From: Mycobacterium kiyosense
Lineage (GTDB): Bacteria; Actinomycetota; Actinomycetes; Mycobacteriales; Mycobacteriaceae
Direction: 5' to 3'
DNA length: 64,000 nt
NCBI GenBank assembly: GCA_021654635.1
Contig: AP025179.1
Coordinates: 3,224,001-3,288,000, forward strand
The notes under the pieces were generated by a model, which made no database searches, had not been told where the DNA came from, and saw only the letters and a list, made by a program, of their open reading frames with translations. This document shows, in pieces, positions 24,555 through 36,590 of the stretch (positions are counted from its first letter, which is position 1; the number at the start of each line of letters is the position of its first letter). Made by a program: the position numbers and the translations under genes.

Positions 24555-24655
24555 AAGCTGTCGGCGCCTGCGGGCACATTCAGAGCCGTTTCGGAGACCG
24601 CGACGAACCTGATGTATGGTTCCCTAGCGTCTGTCGTCTTGTTGCGGCAGACTCG

Positions 24656-24729
24656 CGGGCTGTGGCGCAGCTTGGTAGCGCACTACACTGGGGGTGTAGG
24701 GGTCGCAGGTTCAAATCCTGTCAGCCCGA
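24656..24729 (+). tRNA. tRNA-Pro (anticodon GGG)
   Basis: A 74-base cloverleaf. The acceptor stem CGGGCTG pairs with CAGCCCG at 24722-24728, and A is the discriminator. The anticodon stem CTACA/TGTAG encloses the seven-base loop CTGGGGG with anticodon GGG, decoding CCC. The T arm has GGTTCAAATCC. CCA is not encoded. Confidence 0.95.
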
Positions 24730-24793
24730 CCGCATCGGTCTCGGACCTCGGAATAGTGTCCAGCCTGGGGTTGCTTCGACTCCAACAGTCGTC

Positions 24794-25188
24794 ATGTGTC
24801 CACAACGCGCCAATCTCGCCCGAGCGGGCTCACTGATGGCAGCCGCGTGGTTCGCGCTGTGCGGCCACTCCGTCTCCTGGCCGCTTGAGCCGTGCCGCTA
24901 TGACTTACTCGTTTGGATCGGCGCTGCAGTACAACGCATCCAGGTCAAGACGACCACGGTGAAGCAAGCGGGTGAGTGGACCGCGTGGATTTCCAATTCC
25001 GGCAAGTACGCGCGACATCTGATCCCGAAGAGATCGATTATTTTTTCGTCATCGACGGCGACTTCGCCTACTACCTGATCCCGGTCGCGGCCGTCGGCGG
25101 TCTGACGGCGATCCGACTGACGGCGTATTCGCAGTACCGGCTGCCCACCGCACCGATCGACAGCGCAACCAGACCCGGTCCGCCCTAG
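24794..25188 (+). pseudogene. PD-(D/E)XK nuclease-like gene, broken by a one-base deletion
   Basis: Two frames make one protein of about 131 residues. The first part, from ATG 24794, has AAAWFALCGHSVSWPLEPCR, then YDLLVWIG and RIQVKTTTVKQAGEW. This is the Asp ... Gln-x-Lys arrangement of small PD-(D/E)XK nucleases such as the group I intron-type PDDEXK_5 family. Near 25020 the frame shifts and continues DPEEIDYFFVIDGDFAYYLI to TAYSQYRLP and a stop at 25186-25188. The span is one base short of a multiple of three. It starts 64 bases after tRNA-Pro and its stop overlaps that of der. It could be a homing-type nuclease relic or a sequencing error. Confidence 0.6.
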
Positions 25189-26585
25189 CGACGCCGAGCG
25201 CCCCGCTTCTCCCGCACCCGCACATTGATCCGGATCGGCGAACCCTCGAACCCGAACGTTTCCCGCAGCCGCCGCTCCAGGAACCTTCGGTAACCGGCCT
25301 CCAAGAAACCGGACGTGAACAGCACGAACGTCGGCGGGCGGGCCGTCGCCTGCGTCGCGAACAGGATGCGCGGCTGCTTACCGCCGCGCACCGGGGGCGG
25401 CGTCGCGGCGACCACCTCTTTGATCCAGGTGTTCAGTGGGCCGGTGGCGATCCTGGTGTCCCAGGACGCCAGGGCTTTCTCCATCGCCGGCACCAGCTTC
25501 TGCACCGCACGGCCGGTCTTGGCGGAGATGTTGACCCGCTCCGCCCACCGCACCTGCACCAGCTCGCGGTCGATCTCGCGGTCCAGCAGATCGCGGCGGT
25601 CCTCGTCGACCAGATCCCACTTGTTGTAGGCCAGCACCAGCGCCCGTCCGGCCTCGATCACCATCGACAGCACCCGCAGATCCTGCTCGGTCAACGGCTG
25701 GGACGCATCGATCAGCACGATCACCACCTCGGCGGCGTCGATGGCACTGTGCGTACGCACCGAGGCGTAGAACTCGTGACCGCTGGCCTGACCGACCTTG
25801 CGGCGCAGCCCCGCGGTGTCCACGAACCGCCACACCTTGCCGTCCAGCTCGATCAGCGAGTCCACCGGGTCCACGGTGGTGCCGGCCGCGTCGTGCACCA
25901 CCGAACGCTGGTCGCCGGCCAGCTTGTTCAGCAGCGAACTCTTACCGACGTTGGGTTTGCCGACCAGCGCCACCCGCCGCGGACCGCCGGCACCTGCCGC
26001 CGATTCCGCAACCTCGGGCAGCGCGCCCAGCACCGCGTCGAGCAGATCGGCGACTCCGCGACCGTGCATGGCACTGATCGCGTACGGCTCCCCCAGCCCC
26101 AGCGACCACAGTTCGGCCGCATCGGCTTCCACCCGTTCGTTGTCAACCTTGTTGGCGGCCAGGAACACTGGCTTGCCGGAGCGCAGCAGGATCCGGGCGG
26201 CGGCTTCGTCGGCGGTGGTCGCGCCCACGGTGGCGTCGACCACCAGGATCACCGCGTCCGCGGTGCGCATGGCCACCGACGCCTGTTCGGCCACCAGTTG
26301 CTGCAGGCCCTTGGCGTCGGGCTCCCAGCCTCCGGTGTCCTGCACGACGAACCGGCGGCCGGTCCACAGCGCGTCGTAGGACACCCGGTCGCGGGTCACC
26401 CCGGGGACGTCCTGCACCACCGCTTCGCGCCGGCCGATGATCCGGTTGACCAGAGTCGACTTGCCGACGTTGGGACGCCCGACGATGGCCACCACCGGCG
26501 CCGGGCCCGCCTCACCCGACTCCTCGGAATCGGAATCAGTTAATTCCCAGTCACTTTCGTCCGACCAGGTGCCATCCTCGGTCAC
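25185..26585 (-). CDS. der: Der (EngA), ribosome-associated double GTPase
   Basis: A 466-residue protein with two tandem GTPase domains. The first has [18 protein letters not shown] and NKVD; the second has [18 protein letters not shown] and NKWD; a C-terminal KH-like domain ends in basic residues (REKRGARRR). Der helps to mature the 50S ribosomal subunit. M. tuberculosis EngA is nearly the same size (463). Its start overlaps the cmk stop by four bases, so it is coupled to the upstream operon. Confidence 0.95.
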   Translation of the reverse strand: MTEDGTWSDESDWELTDSDSEESGEAGPAPVVAIVGRPNVGKSTLVNRIIGRREAVVQDVPGVTRDRVSYDALWTGRRFVVQDTGGWEPDAKGLQQLVAEQASVAMRTADAVILVVDATVGATTADEAAARILLRSGKPVFLAANKVDNERVEADAAELWSLGLGEPYAISAMHGRGVADLLDAVLGALPEVAESAAGAGGPRRVALVGKPNVGKSSLLNKLAGDQRSVVHDAAGTTVDPVDSLIELDGKVWRFVDTAGLRRKVGQASGHEFYASVRTHSAIDAAEVVIVLIDASQPLTEQDLRVLSMVIEAGRALVLAYNKWDLVDEDRRDLLDREIDRELVQVRWAERVNISAKTGRAVQKLVPAMEKALASWDTRIATGPLNTWIKEVVAATPPPVRGGKQPRILFATQATARPPTFVLFTSGFLEAGYRRFLERRLRETFGFEGSPIRINVRVREKRGARRR

Positions 26586-27265
26586 CGCACCGCCTCACTT
26601 CGCTGGGTGACCAACTCCTGCAAGTGGGCAACCACCTGGGATTCGGTCATGTCGCCGGTGTCGACGACGATCGCATCGCTGGCCGCCCGCAACGGCGAGA
26701 CCGCCCGGGTGGAGTCCAGGTGGTCGCGGCGGCGCACGTCAGCCAGCACCGCCTCGTAGTCGTCGGGAAACCCGGCCCGGACGTTCTGCGCGTTGCGGCG
26801 CTGCGCGCGGGTCTCGGCTGAAGCCGTGAGGAAGATCTTCACCGGTGCTTCGGGAAACAGCACGGTGCCGATGTCGCGGCCCTCCACCACGATGGGCCCG
26901 TCGCCCCGCGACAGTTCGCGCTGAATGTCGACCAACCGCGTCCGCACCGCCGGCACCGCTGACACCGCCGACACCGCCCGGGTGACGTCGTCGGCCCGGA
27001 TCTGTGCCGAAACATCTTCTCCGCCAAGCAGAAAGCTGCTGACATCGGGGTCGTAGCCGACGGATATCTCTACCTCCGAAGCACAACGCGCAACAGCTTC
27101 GGCGTCGGACGGATCGATGCCGGCCCGCAGCACGGCCAGCGTCACCATCCGGTACATCGCCCCGGTATCGAGGAACCGTGCACCCAGACCGCGCGCCAAA
27201 CCCCTTGACACCGAGGACTTTCCGGTTCCGGCCGGACCGTCGATCGCGATCACCAGGCCGCTCAC
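26582..27265 (-). CDS. cmk: Cytidylate kinase
   Basis: A 227-residue P-loop kinase. The start [20 protein letters not shown] is the ATP loop; [14 protein letters not shown] and the later [20 protein letters not shown] are specific to bacterial CMP/dCMP kinase. It phosphorylates CMP and dCMP in pyrimidine salvage. Both ends overlap neighbouring genes by four bases (pseudouridine synthase upstream, der downstream), a continuous translational chain. Confidence 0.95.
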   Translation of the reverse strand: MSGLVIAIDGPAGTGKSSVSRGLARGLGARFLDTGAMYRMVTLAVLRAGIDPSDAEAVARCASEVEISVGYDPDVSSFLLGGEDVSAQIRADDVTRAVSAVSAVPAVRTRLVDIQRELSRGDGPIVVEGRDIGTVLFPEAPVKIFLTASAETRAQRRNAQNVRAGFPDDYEAVLADVRRRDHLDSTRAVSPLRAASDAIVVDTGDMTESQVVAHLQELVTQRSEAVR

Positions 27266-28014
27266 AGCCCGACCGCCTGATACAGTTTCCCGATCTCGTC
27301 GTGCCGCAGCGCACGCACCGAGCCCGGCCGCTGCTTGCCCAGCGTCACCGCACCGATATCGGTGCGCACCAACGCTTCCACCGGAAACCCCACGGCAGCC
27401 AGCATCCGGCGCACGATGCGGTTGCGTCCCTCGTGCAGCGTCACCCGCACCAGCGTCTTGCCCGGAATCGAATCCACCAGCGCGAAGTCGTCAACCCGCA
27501 CCGGGCCGTCCTCCAATTCGATGCCGGCGCGCAACTGCTTGCCCAACCCGCGCGGCACCGTACCCGTCACAGTCGCAAGGTAGGTCTTGGGCACTTCGTG
27601 GGACGGGTGCATCAACCGGTGCGCCAGCTCCCCGTCGTTGGTCAGCAGGATCAGCCCCTCGGTGTCGGCGTCCAGCCGGCCGACGTGGAAAAGTTTCTTG
27701 TTGCCCCGGACTTTTCGCTCGATCAGGTCGCCGATGCAGGGGCGGCCGCGATCGTCCGACATGGTGGAGTGCATGCCGCGCGGCTTGTTGAGCGCCAGGT
27801 AGACCAGCGAGTCGTCGAGCACCACCCTGGCCCCGTCCACGCGGATCACCGACGCGTCGGGATCGACCCGGGTACCCAGCTCGGTCACCACCTGCCCGTC
27901 CACCTCGACCCGGCCCTCGACGATCAGCTTCTCGGCCGCCCGGCGCGACGCAATCCCGGCCTGGGACAACACCTTCTGCAACCGGATGCCTTGCGGCTCT
28001 TCGAATTCGACCAT
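27262..28014 (-). CDS. rRNA pseudouridine synthase (RsuA/RluB family)
   Basis: A 250-residue protein: an N-terminal S4 RNA-binding domain ([20 protein letters not shown]) and a catalytic domain with the active Asp in [18 protein letters not shown]. The ATG at 28014 shares its A with the scpB stop (TGATG). A much longer in-frame reading up to 28902 is only the scpB region in another frame. It modifies a uridine in 23S or 16S rRNA. It is the ortholog of Rv1711, between scpB and cmk in M. tuberculosis. Confidence 0.9.
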   Translation of the reverse strand: MVEFEEPQGIRLQKVLSQAGIASRRAAEKLIVEGRVEVDGQVVTELGTRVDPDASVIRVDGARVVLDDSLVYLALNKPRGMHSTMSDDRGRPCIGDLIERKVRGNKKLFHVGRLDADTEGLILLTNDGELAHRLMHPSHEVPKTYLATVTGTVPRGLGKQLRAGIELEDGPVRVDDFALVDSIPGKTLVRVTLHEGRNRIVRRMLAAVGFPVEALVRTDIGAVTLGKQRPGSVRALRHDEIGKLYQAVGL

Positions 28015-28706
28015 CAGTCGCGGTCCACATCGAACGCCACAGCCGGATCGGACGGCCGGCCACCGGCCAGCTTCATGAAACGTGGCTCGCTGTCCAGGGA
28101 TTCGCTGAGGTCGTCGATCGTGTCGACATCCGGGAGCAGCGGCGCGATGTCGGGCAACTCCGTCAAGGACGTCAAACCCAAACGCTCCAGAAACAATTCG
28201 GTGGTGGCGAACGTCACCGCACCGCTGTCCTCGTCGGTGCCGACTTCGGTGATCAGACCGCGGGCCAGCAAGGTGCGCATCACGGCGTCGACATTGACAC
28301 CGCGCACGGCGCTGACCCGCGCCCGCGTCACCGGCTGGCGGTACGCGACCACGGCAAGAGTTTCCAGTGCCGCCCGGGTCAGCTTGGTCCGGGCACCGTC
28401 CAGCAACAGCTTCTCGACGTAGGGCGCGAACCGGGCCCGGGTGTAGAGCCGCCATCCCTCGCCGCCCTGCCGCAGGTCGATGCCGCTGTCGCGTTCGGTG
28501 AGCTCCTCGGACATCTGCTGCAGCTTCGCCGCGACCCGGTACACCGGCTGCTCGATGACGGTGGCCAGCGCCTCGGCGGTCACCGGGGAGTCCACCACCA
28601 GCAGCAGCGACTCCAGCACCCGGCCCAGTTCGTCGGGGTCCAGCTCCGCGGGCTCGGCGATATCGGGGATGCCAGCGTCGAGCTCGTCTGGCAGGTGTTC
28701 GGTCAC
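28014..28706 (-). CDS. scpB: ScpB, SMC-associated segregation and condensation protein
   Basis: A 230-residue protein starting at GTG 28706. Two winged-helix domains are recognisable: LGRVLESLLLVVDSPVTAEA and ARTKLTRAALETLAVVAYRQ, then PVTRARVSAVRGVNVDAVMR, the most conserved stretch of ScpB. It dimerises and binds ScpA to close the SMC ring during chromosome segregation. It begins one base after the scpA stop and shares its last base with the next start. Confidence 0.95.
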   Translation of the reverse strand: MTEHLPDELDAGIPDIAEPAELDPDELGRVLESLLLVVDSPVTAEALATVIEQPVYRVAAKLQQMSEELTERDSGIDLRQGGEGWRLYTRARFAPYVEKLLLDGARTKLTRAALETLAVVAYRQPVTRARVSAVRGVNVDAVMRTLLARGLITEVGTDEDSGAVTFATTELFLERLGLTSLTELPDIAPLLPDVDTIDDLSESLDSEPRFMKLAGGRPSDPAVAFDVDRD

Positions 28707-29504
28707 TTACTCGTCTCGCACTTCTAGCAACGATTGGCTGGTGGGTCGTTCCCCGGTCCACGACACCTGGAGGACGCCAAGAGGCTCGGACTGGTCGAAT
28801 GCTACCGCCCGGGAACGATACAGTTCGAGCAGCGCCAGGAAGCGCCCGACGATCTCGACCGGCGCCTTGCAGTCGGCGACCAGCTCCGAAAACGACGCCC
28901 ACTGCCCGCTGCCGCGCCCCTCCAGCAGCGCCAAGATGTGCCTGGCCTGCTCCGGCACCGACACCGTCTCCATGTGCAGGTGCCCGACACCCACCGTCGG
29001 AACCGGCCGCGGGGTGAACGCGATCGCGGCGATCTCGGCGAACCGTGCGGCGTCCACCCCGATCATCACCTCGGGCAGCAGTCCGTCGAAGCGCTCCTCC
29101 AGCGACACCGACCGGGGATAGCTGCGCATCGCCGTCGCCTCCAGCTCGGCGAACATCTCCGCGACGTGCTTGAACGCCCGGTACTGCAGCAGCCGCGCGA
29201 ACAGCAGGTCGCGCACCTCGAGCAGGGCCAGGTCCTCCTCGTCGTCGACCTGGCCGGCAGGTAGCAGCCGGGCGGCCTTCAAGTCCAGCAAGGTCGCGGC
29301 CACCACCAGGAAGGCGGTGGTCTCGTCGAGGTCCAACCGGGCGCCGATGGCCTTGGTGTAGGCGATGAAATCGTCGGTGACCTGGTGCAACGCCACCTCG
29401 GTGACGTCGAGCCGATGCGCGAAGATGAGCTGCAACAGCAGGTCGAACGGACCCTCGAAATTCGTCAGCCGAACCTGGAAGCCGCTCTCGGATGCGGCGT
29501 TCAC
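28707..29504 (-). CDS. scpA: ScpA, kleisin subunit of SMC complex
   Basis: A 265-residue kleisin. The N-terminal SMC-binding part has FQVRLTNFEGPFDLLLQLIF and ATLLDLKAARLLP; the C-terminal winged helix has FLALLELYRSRAVAFDQSEP. I chose GTG 29504, which overlaps the parA stop (GTGA), rather than an upstream in-frame start inside parA. ScpA bridges the SMC heads and holds ScpB. The parA-scpA-scpB order is conserved across actinobacteria. Confidence 0.95.
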   Translation of the reverse strand: MNAASESGFQVRLTNFEGPFDLLLQLIFAHRLDVTEVALHQVTDDFIAYTKAIGARLDLDETTAFLVVAATLLDLKAARLLPAGQVDDEEDLALLEVRDLLFARLLQYRAFKHVAEMFAELEATAMRSYPRSVSLEERFDGLLPEVMIGVDAARFAEIAAIAFTPRPVPTVGVGHLHMETVSVPEQARHILALLEGRGSGQWASFSELVADCKAPVEIVGRFLALLELYRSRAVAFDQSEPLGVLQVSWTGERPTSQSLLEVRDE

Positions 29505-30362
29505 ACGCCGAATCGGTTGATGAACTCGCGCGCCAGCGCCCGATACGCGATGGCGCCGCTGGATCGGGGCGCCCACGTCGTGATGGGTTCTCCGGCGACG
29601 CTGGTCTCGGGGAAGCGCACGGTGCGGGTGATCACGGTGTCGAACACTAGATCACCGAACCGCTCCACGACGCGGGCCATCACCTCGCGGGAGTTGACGG
29701 TCCGCGGGTCGTAGCGGGTGATCAGGATCCCGCTGATGTCCAGTTTGGGGTTGAGCCGGTCGCGCACTTTGTCGACGGTGTCGGTGAGCAGCGCCAGCCC
29801 ACGCAGGGAGAACTCGCACTCCGTCGGGATCACCACGCCTTCGGCGCAGGCCAGGCCGTTGACGGTGAGCAGGCCCAGTGACGGCTGGCAGTCGATCAGC
29901 ACGTAGTCGTAGCGGTCCAGCAACGGATACAGCGCCCGTCCCAGCGTTTGCTCCCGACCCACCTCGTTGACCAGCTGAATCTCGGCGGCGGACAGATCGA
30001 TGTTGCTGGGCACCAGGTCCAGGTTCTTGGACCCGGGTGTGGATCAGCACGTCGTCGATCGACACCCGCGGCTCGACCAGCACGTTGTGAATGGTCTTTT
30101 CCAGCTCGTAATGCGGGACACCCAGCCCGGCGGACAGCGCGCCCTGCGGGTCCATGTCCACCAGCAGCACCCGGCGGCCGTACTCGGCCAGCGCCGCCCC
30201 CAAGTTGATCGTCGAGGTGGTCTTGCCGACGCCGCCCTTCTGATTGCACATAGCGACGACCTTGGCCGGCCCGTGGCCGGTGAGCGGGGCAGGCTCGGGA
30301 ATCGCCCGCGCCGGCCGGCCGGTGAGGCCGAGCTCCGGGCCGCTGTCCGGGTGGTCGGTCAT
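29501..30362 (-). CDS. ParA-family ATPase upstream of scpAB (frame broken by one base)
   Basis: One 286-residue ParA split over two frames. The N-terminal frame has the Walker A CNQKGGVGKTTSTINLGAAL and LLVDMDPQGALSAGLGVPHY, up to DVLIHTRV. The next frame continues NLDLVPSNIDLSAAEIQLVN, VLIDCQPSLGLLTVNGLACA and ITRTVRFPETSVAGEPITTW to the end. The span is one base longer than a multiple of three; one extra base near 30028 explains it. This is the Rv1708 ortholog, distinct from the parA beside the replication origin. ATG 30362 is used; an earlier ATG at about 30402 could be the true start if another indel exists. Confidence 0.85.
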
Positions 30363-30496
30363 ACCCGGACGCGACTGGTGGTGACGGGCGTCTGCTGGGA
30401 CATCGCAGGAAAGTCTAACGGCTGCGCCCGCCTGCGTAGGACGACCCGCAGGCAACTGTCAGCCCCGGTTTTCCGGGGGTGCGTAAGGTGGCACCG

Positions 30497-31249
30497 ATGA
30501 GCCTCCTATCGCGTCTGCCCACCCTCGGATGGTCGATGCTGCGGATGGGACTCGGTGCCCGCTCGTTCAAGAACACCGGGCAGTTCGGCGATGGACGCGA
30601 AGCCGCCACCGTCGACTACGTCCTGAACAACGCCAAGCCGGGTGACGTGGACGACGCGCTGGCCACCATCGACAGGTTCGCCTACGAGAAGTCGATGTTG
30701 GTCAACGTCGGGGACGAAAAAGGGGAACTGCTCGACGCGGCGGTGCGGCGGGCCGATCCGGCGCTGGCGCTGGAGCTGGGTACCTACGTCGGATACAGCG
30801 CCATGCGCATCGCCCGCGCCGCACCGAAGGCGAAGGTGTACTCCGTCGAGTTCTCGGCAGCCAACGCCGCCAACGCCCGGCGGATTTGGGCGCATGCCGG
30901 CCTGGCCGAGCGGGTCACCTGTGTGGTCGGGACCATCGGCGACGGTGGGCGCACCCTGGACACACTGGCCAATGATCACGGATTTACTTCTGCCGCTTTG
31001 GATTTCGTGTTCATCGACCACGACAAAGCCGCTTACCTCGACGACCTGCTGAGCATCGTGCAGCGCGGCTGGCTGCATCCCGGCTCGATCGTGGTGGCCG
31101 ACAATGTCAAAGTGCCGGGTGCGCCCAAGTACCGCGCCTACATGCGCGAGCAGCAGGGCAAGTCCTGGCATACCGTGGAGCACAAAACGCACGTCGAATA
31201 CCAGTCGCTGGTGCCCGACCTGGTGCTGGAATCCGAATACCTCGGCTAG
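30497..31249 (+). CDS. Class I SAM-dependent O-methyltransferase (catechol-O-methyltransferase-like)
   Basis: A 250-residue protein. The SAM-binding motif is ALELGTYVGYSAMRIARAAP, followed by VYSVEFSAANAANARRIWAH. The metal-binding region FVFIDHDKAAYLDDL and VADNVKVPGAPKY match the COMT/OMT3 family that needs Mg2+. It corresponds to Rv1703c in position and type. ATG 30497 is chosen over GTG 30479. The first 45 residues form a helical cap with SFKNTGQFGDGREAATVDYV. Acceptor unknown. Confidence 0.85.
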   Translation: MSLLSRLPTLGWSMLRMGLGARSFKNTGQFGDGREAATVDYVLNNAKPGDVDDALATIDRFAYEKSMLVNVGDEKGELLDAAVRRADPALALELGTYVGYSAMRIARAAPKAKVYSVEFSAANAANARRIWAHAGLAERVTCVVGTIGDGGRTLDTLANDHGFTSAALDFVFIDHDKAAYLDDLLSIVQRGWLHPGSIVVADNVKVPGAPKYRAYMREQQGKSWHTVEHKTHVEYQSLVPDLVLESEYLG

Positions 31250-31287
31250 TCAAGTCCGGGCCGGCGGATGCGCATTCGGGTGCTCTC

Positions 31288-32139
31288 ATGAGTGCGGTGG
31301 TGGAGCAGGCGCTCATCTGGGCGGTCCTGATCTCGATCACCCTGTCCGGCGGTAGCGCGTTAGTGATGTTCAGCTGCCGGCGGGCCGCCAAAGGCTCGTT
31401 GCCGCTGACGGAACCCAACGGGTACGGATGGCGCGGGAACGGGATCAAGACACCGTCGACGCTGCGCAGCGAGCAAGCGTGGCGGGCGGGTAACGGCGCC
31501 GCGGCCCGCCTGGCGCCGATGTATGTGCTGTTCAACCTTGCGGTCGTCGCGGCCCTGGTCGCGGCCGCCGCGCGGGGATGGCGTCTGATCGTCGCGATGA
31601 TCGGCGGCACGGCCTTTGTCGCCTGGACCTGTCTGCTTATCGTGACCGCTGTCGTTGCCGGCCGTGCGGCACGTGCGGCTTCCGACCACCCGGCCGGTCA
31701 GCGGCCTGCCGTGGCTGAACCCGGGCCGACCGGCCACGCGGCGCCGGTCTCCGGGCGCACCGGCACGATCCTCGGCTGGATATGTGCATTCGCCGCGTGC
31801 GGACTGCTGCTGTATCTGTTCGGCACCATCGTGGACGGCTACCTATTGGCGATCCACCATCGGCTGCAACCCAATTCAACATTCGGGTTCCGCGACCCGG
31901 TGGCATCGTCATGCCTGCCGCACTGGTATGCCGCCCAGCGGGCGGGCTTCACCTGGATGCTGTTCGGCTACGGCACCGTCCTGGTCACGAGCCTGTCGCT
32001 GTGTGCCGCCGTGGCGATCAAGCGGCGCTCACCGTGGGACATCTGCCTGCTGGTGTTGGGCACCGTGTTGGTGCTGGTCGTCGTCCTGGTGCCGGCCGGC
32101 ATTCATGCCGACACTGTGGCCCGTGCCGTCCCTTGCTGA
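31288..32139 (+). CDS. SdpI-like integral membrane protein
   Basis: A 283-residue protein with about six membrane spans. After the first span comes GWRGNGIKTPSTLRSEQAWR, which matches the GIRTPxTLxSExxW signature of the SdpI immunity family. A Gly/Ala-rich cytoplasmic loop links to the C-terminal spans LYLFGTIVDGYLLA and WDICLLVLGTVLVLVVVLV. SdpI proteins give immunity to toxin peptides in Bacillus; in actinobacteria the role is not known. It follows the O-methyltransferase by 38 bases and may be co-transcribed. Confidence 0.55.
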   Translation: MSAVVEQALIWAVLISITLSGGSALVMFSCRRAAKGSLPLTEPNGYGWRGNGIKTPSTLRSEQAWRAGNGAAARLAPMYVLFNLAVVAALVAAAARGWRLIVAMIGGTAFVAWTCLLIVTAVVAGRAARAASDHPAGQRPAVAEPGPTGHAAPVSGRTGTILGWICAFAACGLLLYLFGTIVDGYLLAIHHRLQPNSTFGFRDPVASSCLPHWYAAQRAGFTWMLFGYGTVLVTSLSLCAAVAIKRRSPWDICLLVLGTVLVLVVVLVPAGIHADTVARAVPC

Positions 32140-32172
32140 CGCGGCCCGTCGGTCGCAATCGTTTCGCTCCGA

Positions 32173-33113
32173 TCACTGCGCCCGCGGGTGCGCCCCGGCC
32201 CACACCTCGCGCAGCGCGTGCACCGTGACCAGCGTATAGATCTGCGTCGTGGTCACCGAGGCGTGACCGAGCAACTCCTGCACCACCCGGACGTCGGCGC
32301 CGCCCTCGAGTAGATGGGTGGCGAACGAATGCCGCAGCATGTGCGGCGACACACCCGAGGTGATGCCGGCCCGATCGGCGGCGTCCTGCAGCACCTGCCA
32401 CGCGCTCTGCCGGGACAGCCGGCCGCCCCGGGCATTGAGGAAGATCGCCGGAGTGCCGCGGCCACGGCGCGCCAGATCGGGGCGGCCACGCACCAGGTAG
32501 GCGTCCAGCGCCTGCACCGCGGGGCGCCCGATCGGCACCAGTCGCTGCTTACCGCCCTTGCCGCGCAACAACACCGAGCGGGCATGCGTGTCGATGTCGT
32601 CGACGTCCAGGCCCACCGCTTCGGAGATCCGCGACCCGGTGGAATACAGCAGTTCCAGCAACGCCCGGTTGCGCAGCGTCAACGGACCGTCGGCGGCGTC
32701 CTCGCCGCCGGCGGCCTCCAGCAACGCCAGCACCTGGTCGATGGTCAGGCTCTTGGGCAGCCGGCGTCCCGGTGTCGGCGGGCGCACCGACCGCGCCACG
32801 TCCACGGCGGCCAGTCCTTCGGCGGCGGCGAAGCGGTGCAGGCCGCGCACCGCGATCAGCGCCCGCGCCGCTGATACCGCGGACAGCGCCGCCGCCCCGG
32901 CCTCCGGATCGCCGCGGCGCAGCGCCACCAGGAACTCGGCGACGTCTTCTTCGCCGACCTGCGCCAAATCGTGAATTCCCCGCTCTTCCAGATGCTTCGA
33001 GTAGCGGCGCAGATCGCGACGGTAGGAGCTCAGCGTGTTGGCCGCGACGCCGCGCTCGATCGTCAGATGGTCGAGGTAGCCCTGCAGCTGCGCGTCGAGC
33101 GTCAGCGCCGTCG

Positions 33114-33117
<4 letters not shown>
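32173..33117 (-). CDS. xerD: XerD tyrosine recombinase
   Basis: A 314-residue tyrosine recombinase. It has a core-binding domain ([20 protein letters not shown]) and a catalytic domain with Arg in [14 protein letters not shown], Lys in [13 protein letters not shown], His/Arg in [20 protein letters not shown], His in [14 protein letters not shown] and the Tyr nucleophile in the same stretch. GTG 33117 overlaps the nudix stop (GTGA). With XerC it resolves chromosome dimers at dif. It is the Rv1701 ortholog by order and length. Confidence 0.95.
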
Positions 33118-35550
<2,433 letters not shown>

Positions 35551-35623
35551 TCAACGATCTGGGCCTGCCGACCCACGGAAACCCACCCTAACATCCACCG
35601 GCTCGCGCCGCGGGGAACACGCC

Positions 35624-36568
35624 CTACTGGGGGACGGTCACCGCCGTCGCGCCGTGTCCGATGCCGTAATGGCCGGGATGGGCACCACCGACCAGCTCGT
35701 GCAGGGCCAGGATGGCGGTGATACGTCCGGACTCGGCGTTCACGTCGTCGACGGTGCTGATCGCACCCGCCATACCGGCGTCGGCGCGGGCCACCGCGAC
35801 GGCGGCGCTGCCGGCCGCCGAACCGTCCCGGCCGGCCAACACCGCACCCGAACCGTGCGGCGCCAGGGCGGCGGTGAACCGCGCCACGGTGACCCCCTGG
35901 TTGCCGGCGTCGGCGGGCAGTCCCCCGCCGGTGACGACGATGGCGGCGTTGGCCGTCCCGATGTGCTCGTTGGGCTGGTAGGTCAGGAACCCGGTTTCGC
36001 GCAATGCGCCCAGCACGGTGTCACGCTGGGTGTCGTCGACCGGCGGCGCATCCGGTTTGCCGGTGCTCAGCAGCGCAATCCCGAGCAGGTCACCGGCCTG
36101 CGACCCCTGGTCGACCAGCTTGGTGCTCAGTTGGGTGCCGGCGGGCAGGATGGCCGAATTGACCACCGTGCGCAGTTTTTCCCCGGAGTTGGCTTCGACG
36201 AACTCATGGGTCAGCGCGACGGTTGCGGTGACCGAGCCACCGGCCTGCCCGACGATCTTCGACACCGCAGCGACGTCGTCGTCGCTGGCGTCCGGGGTGC
36301 GGAACACGACCACCGTCTTGCCCGCCAACGCTTCGTGAACGATCCGGCCGAGCACCTGAGCATCGAAATTATTTGCCGCACTGAGCTTTTCGTTCAGCGC
36401 GTTGCGCTGGTCGGTGAGTCCGCTGATTTGCGACGCCAGGTCGCGCTTCTCGTTGCGCAGGCTGGACAACACCGTGTCGGAGAAGAAGCCGGAACCCAGC
36501 ACCACTCCGATCGCCAGGGCCAGGAACACCGCGGCCAGTGAGATCGCGTGTTGGCGTAACGAGATCAT
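35624..36568 (-). CDS. mctB: MctB, outer-membrane-associated copper transport protein
   Basis: A 314-residue protein with one N-terminal membrane anchor (HAISLAAVFLALAIGVVLGS), then a coiled-coil-like stretch (RNEKRDLASQISGLTDQRNA) and an exported domain. It matches Rv1698 in size, start and genomic place, directly after steA. In M. tuberculosis MctB is needed for copper resistance, though its proposed pore activity is debated. The gap to steA is only 22 bases. Confidence 0.9.
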   Translation of the reverse strand: MISLRQHAISLAAVFLALAIGVVLGSGFFSDTVLSSLRNEKRDLASQISGLTDQRNALNEKLSAANNFDAQVLGRIVHEALAGKTVVVFRTPDASDDDVAAVSKIVGQAGGSVTATVALTHEFVEANSGEKLRTVVNSAILPAGTQLSTKLVDQGSQAGDLLGIALLSTGKPDAPPVDDTQRDTVLGALRETGFLTYQPNEHIGTANAAIVVTGGGLPADAGNQGVTVARFTAALAPHGSGAVLAGRDGSAAGSAAVAVARADAGMAGAISTVDDVNAESGRITAILALHELVGGAHPGHYGIGHGATAVTVPQ

Positions 36569-36590
36569 GAAAACACCGTTCTAGGGAGGG

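Noticed and set aside
28015..28902. N-terminal extension of the pseudouridine synthase
   Set aside because: The extension lies in the alternative frame of scpB and scpA; the S4 domain begins at the ATG at 28014.
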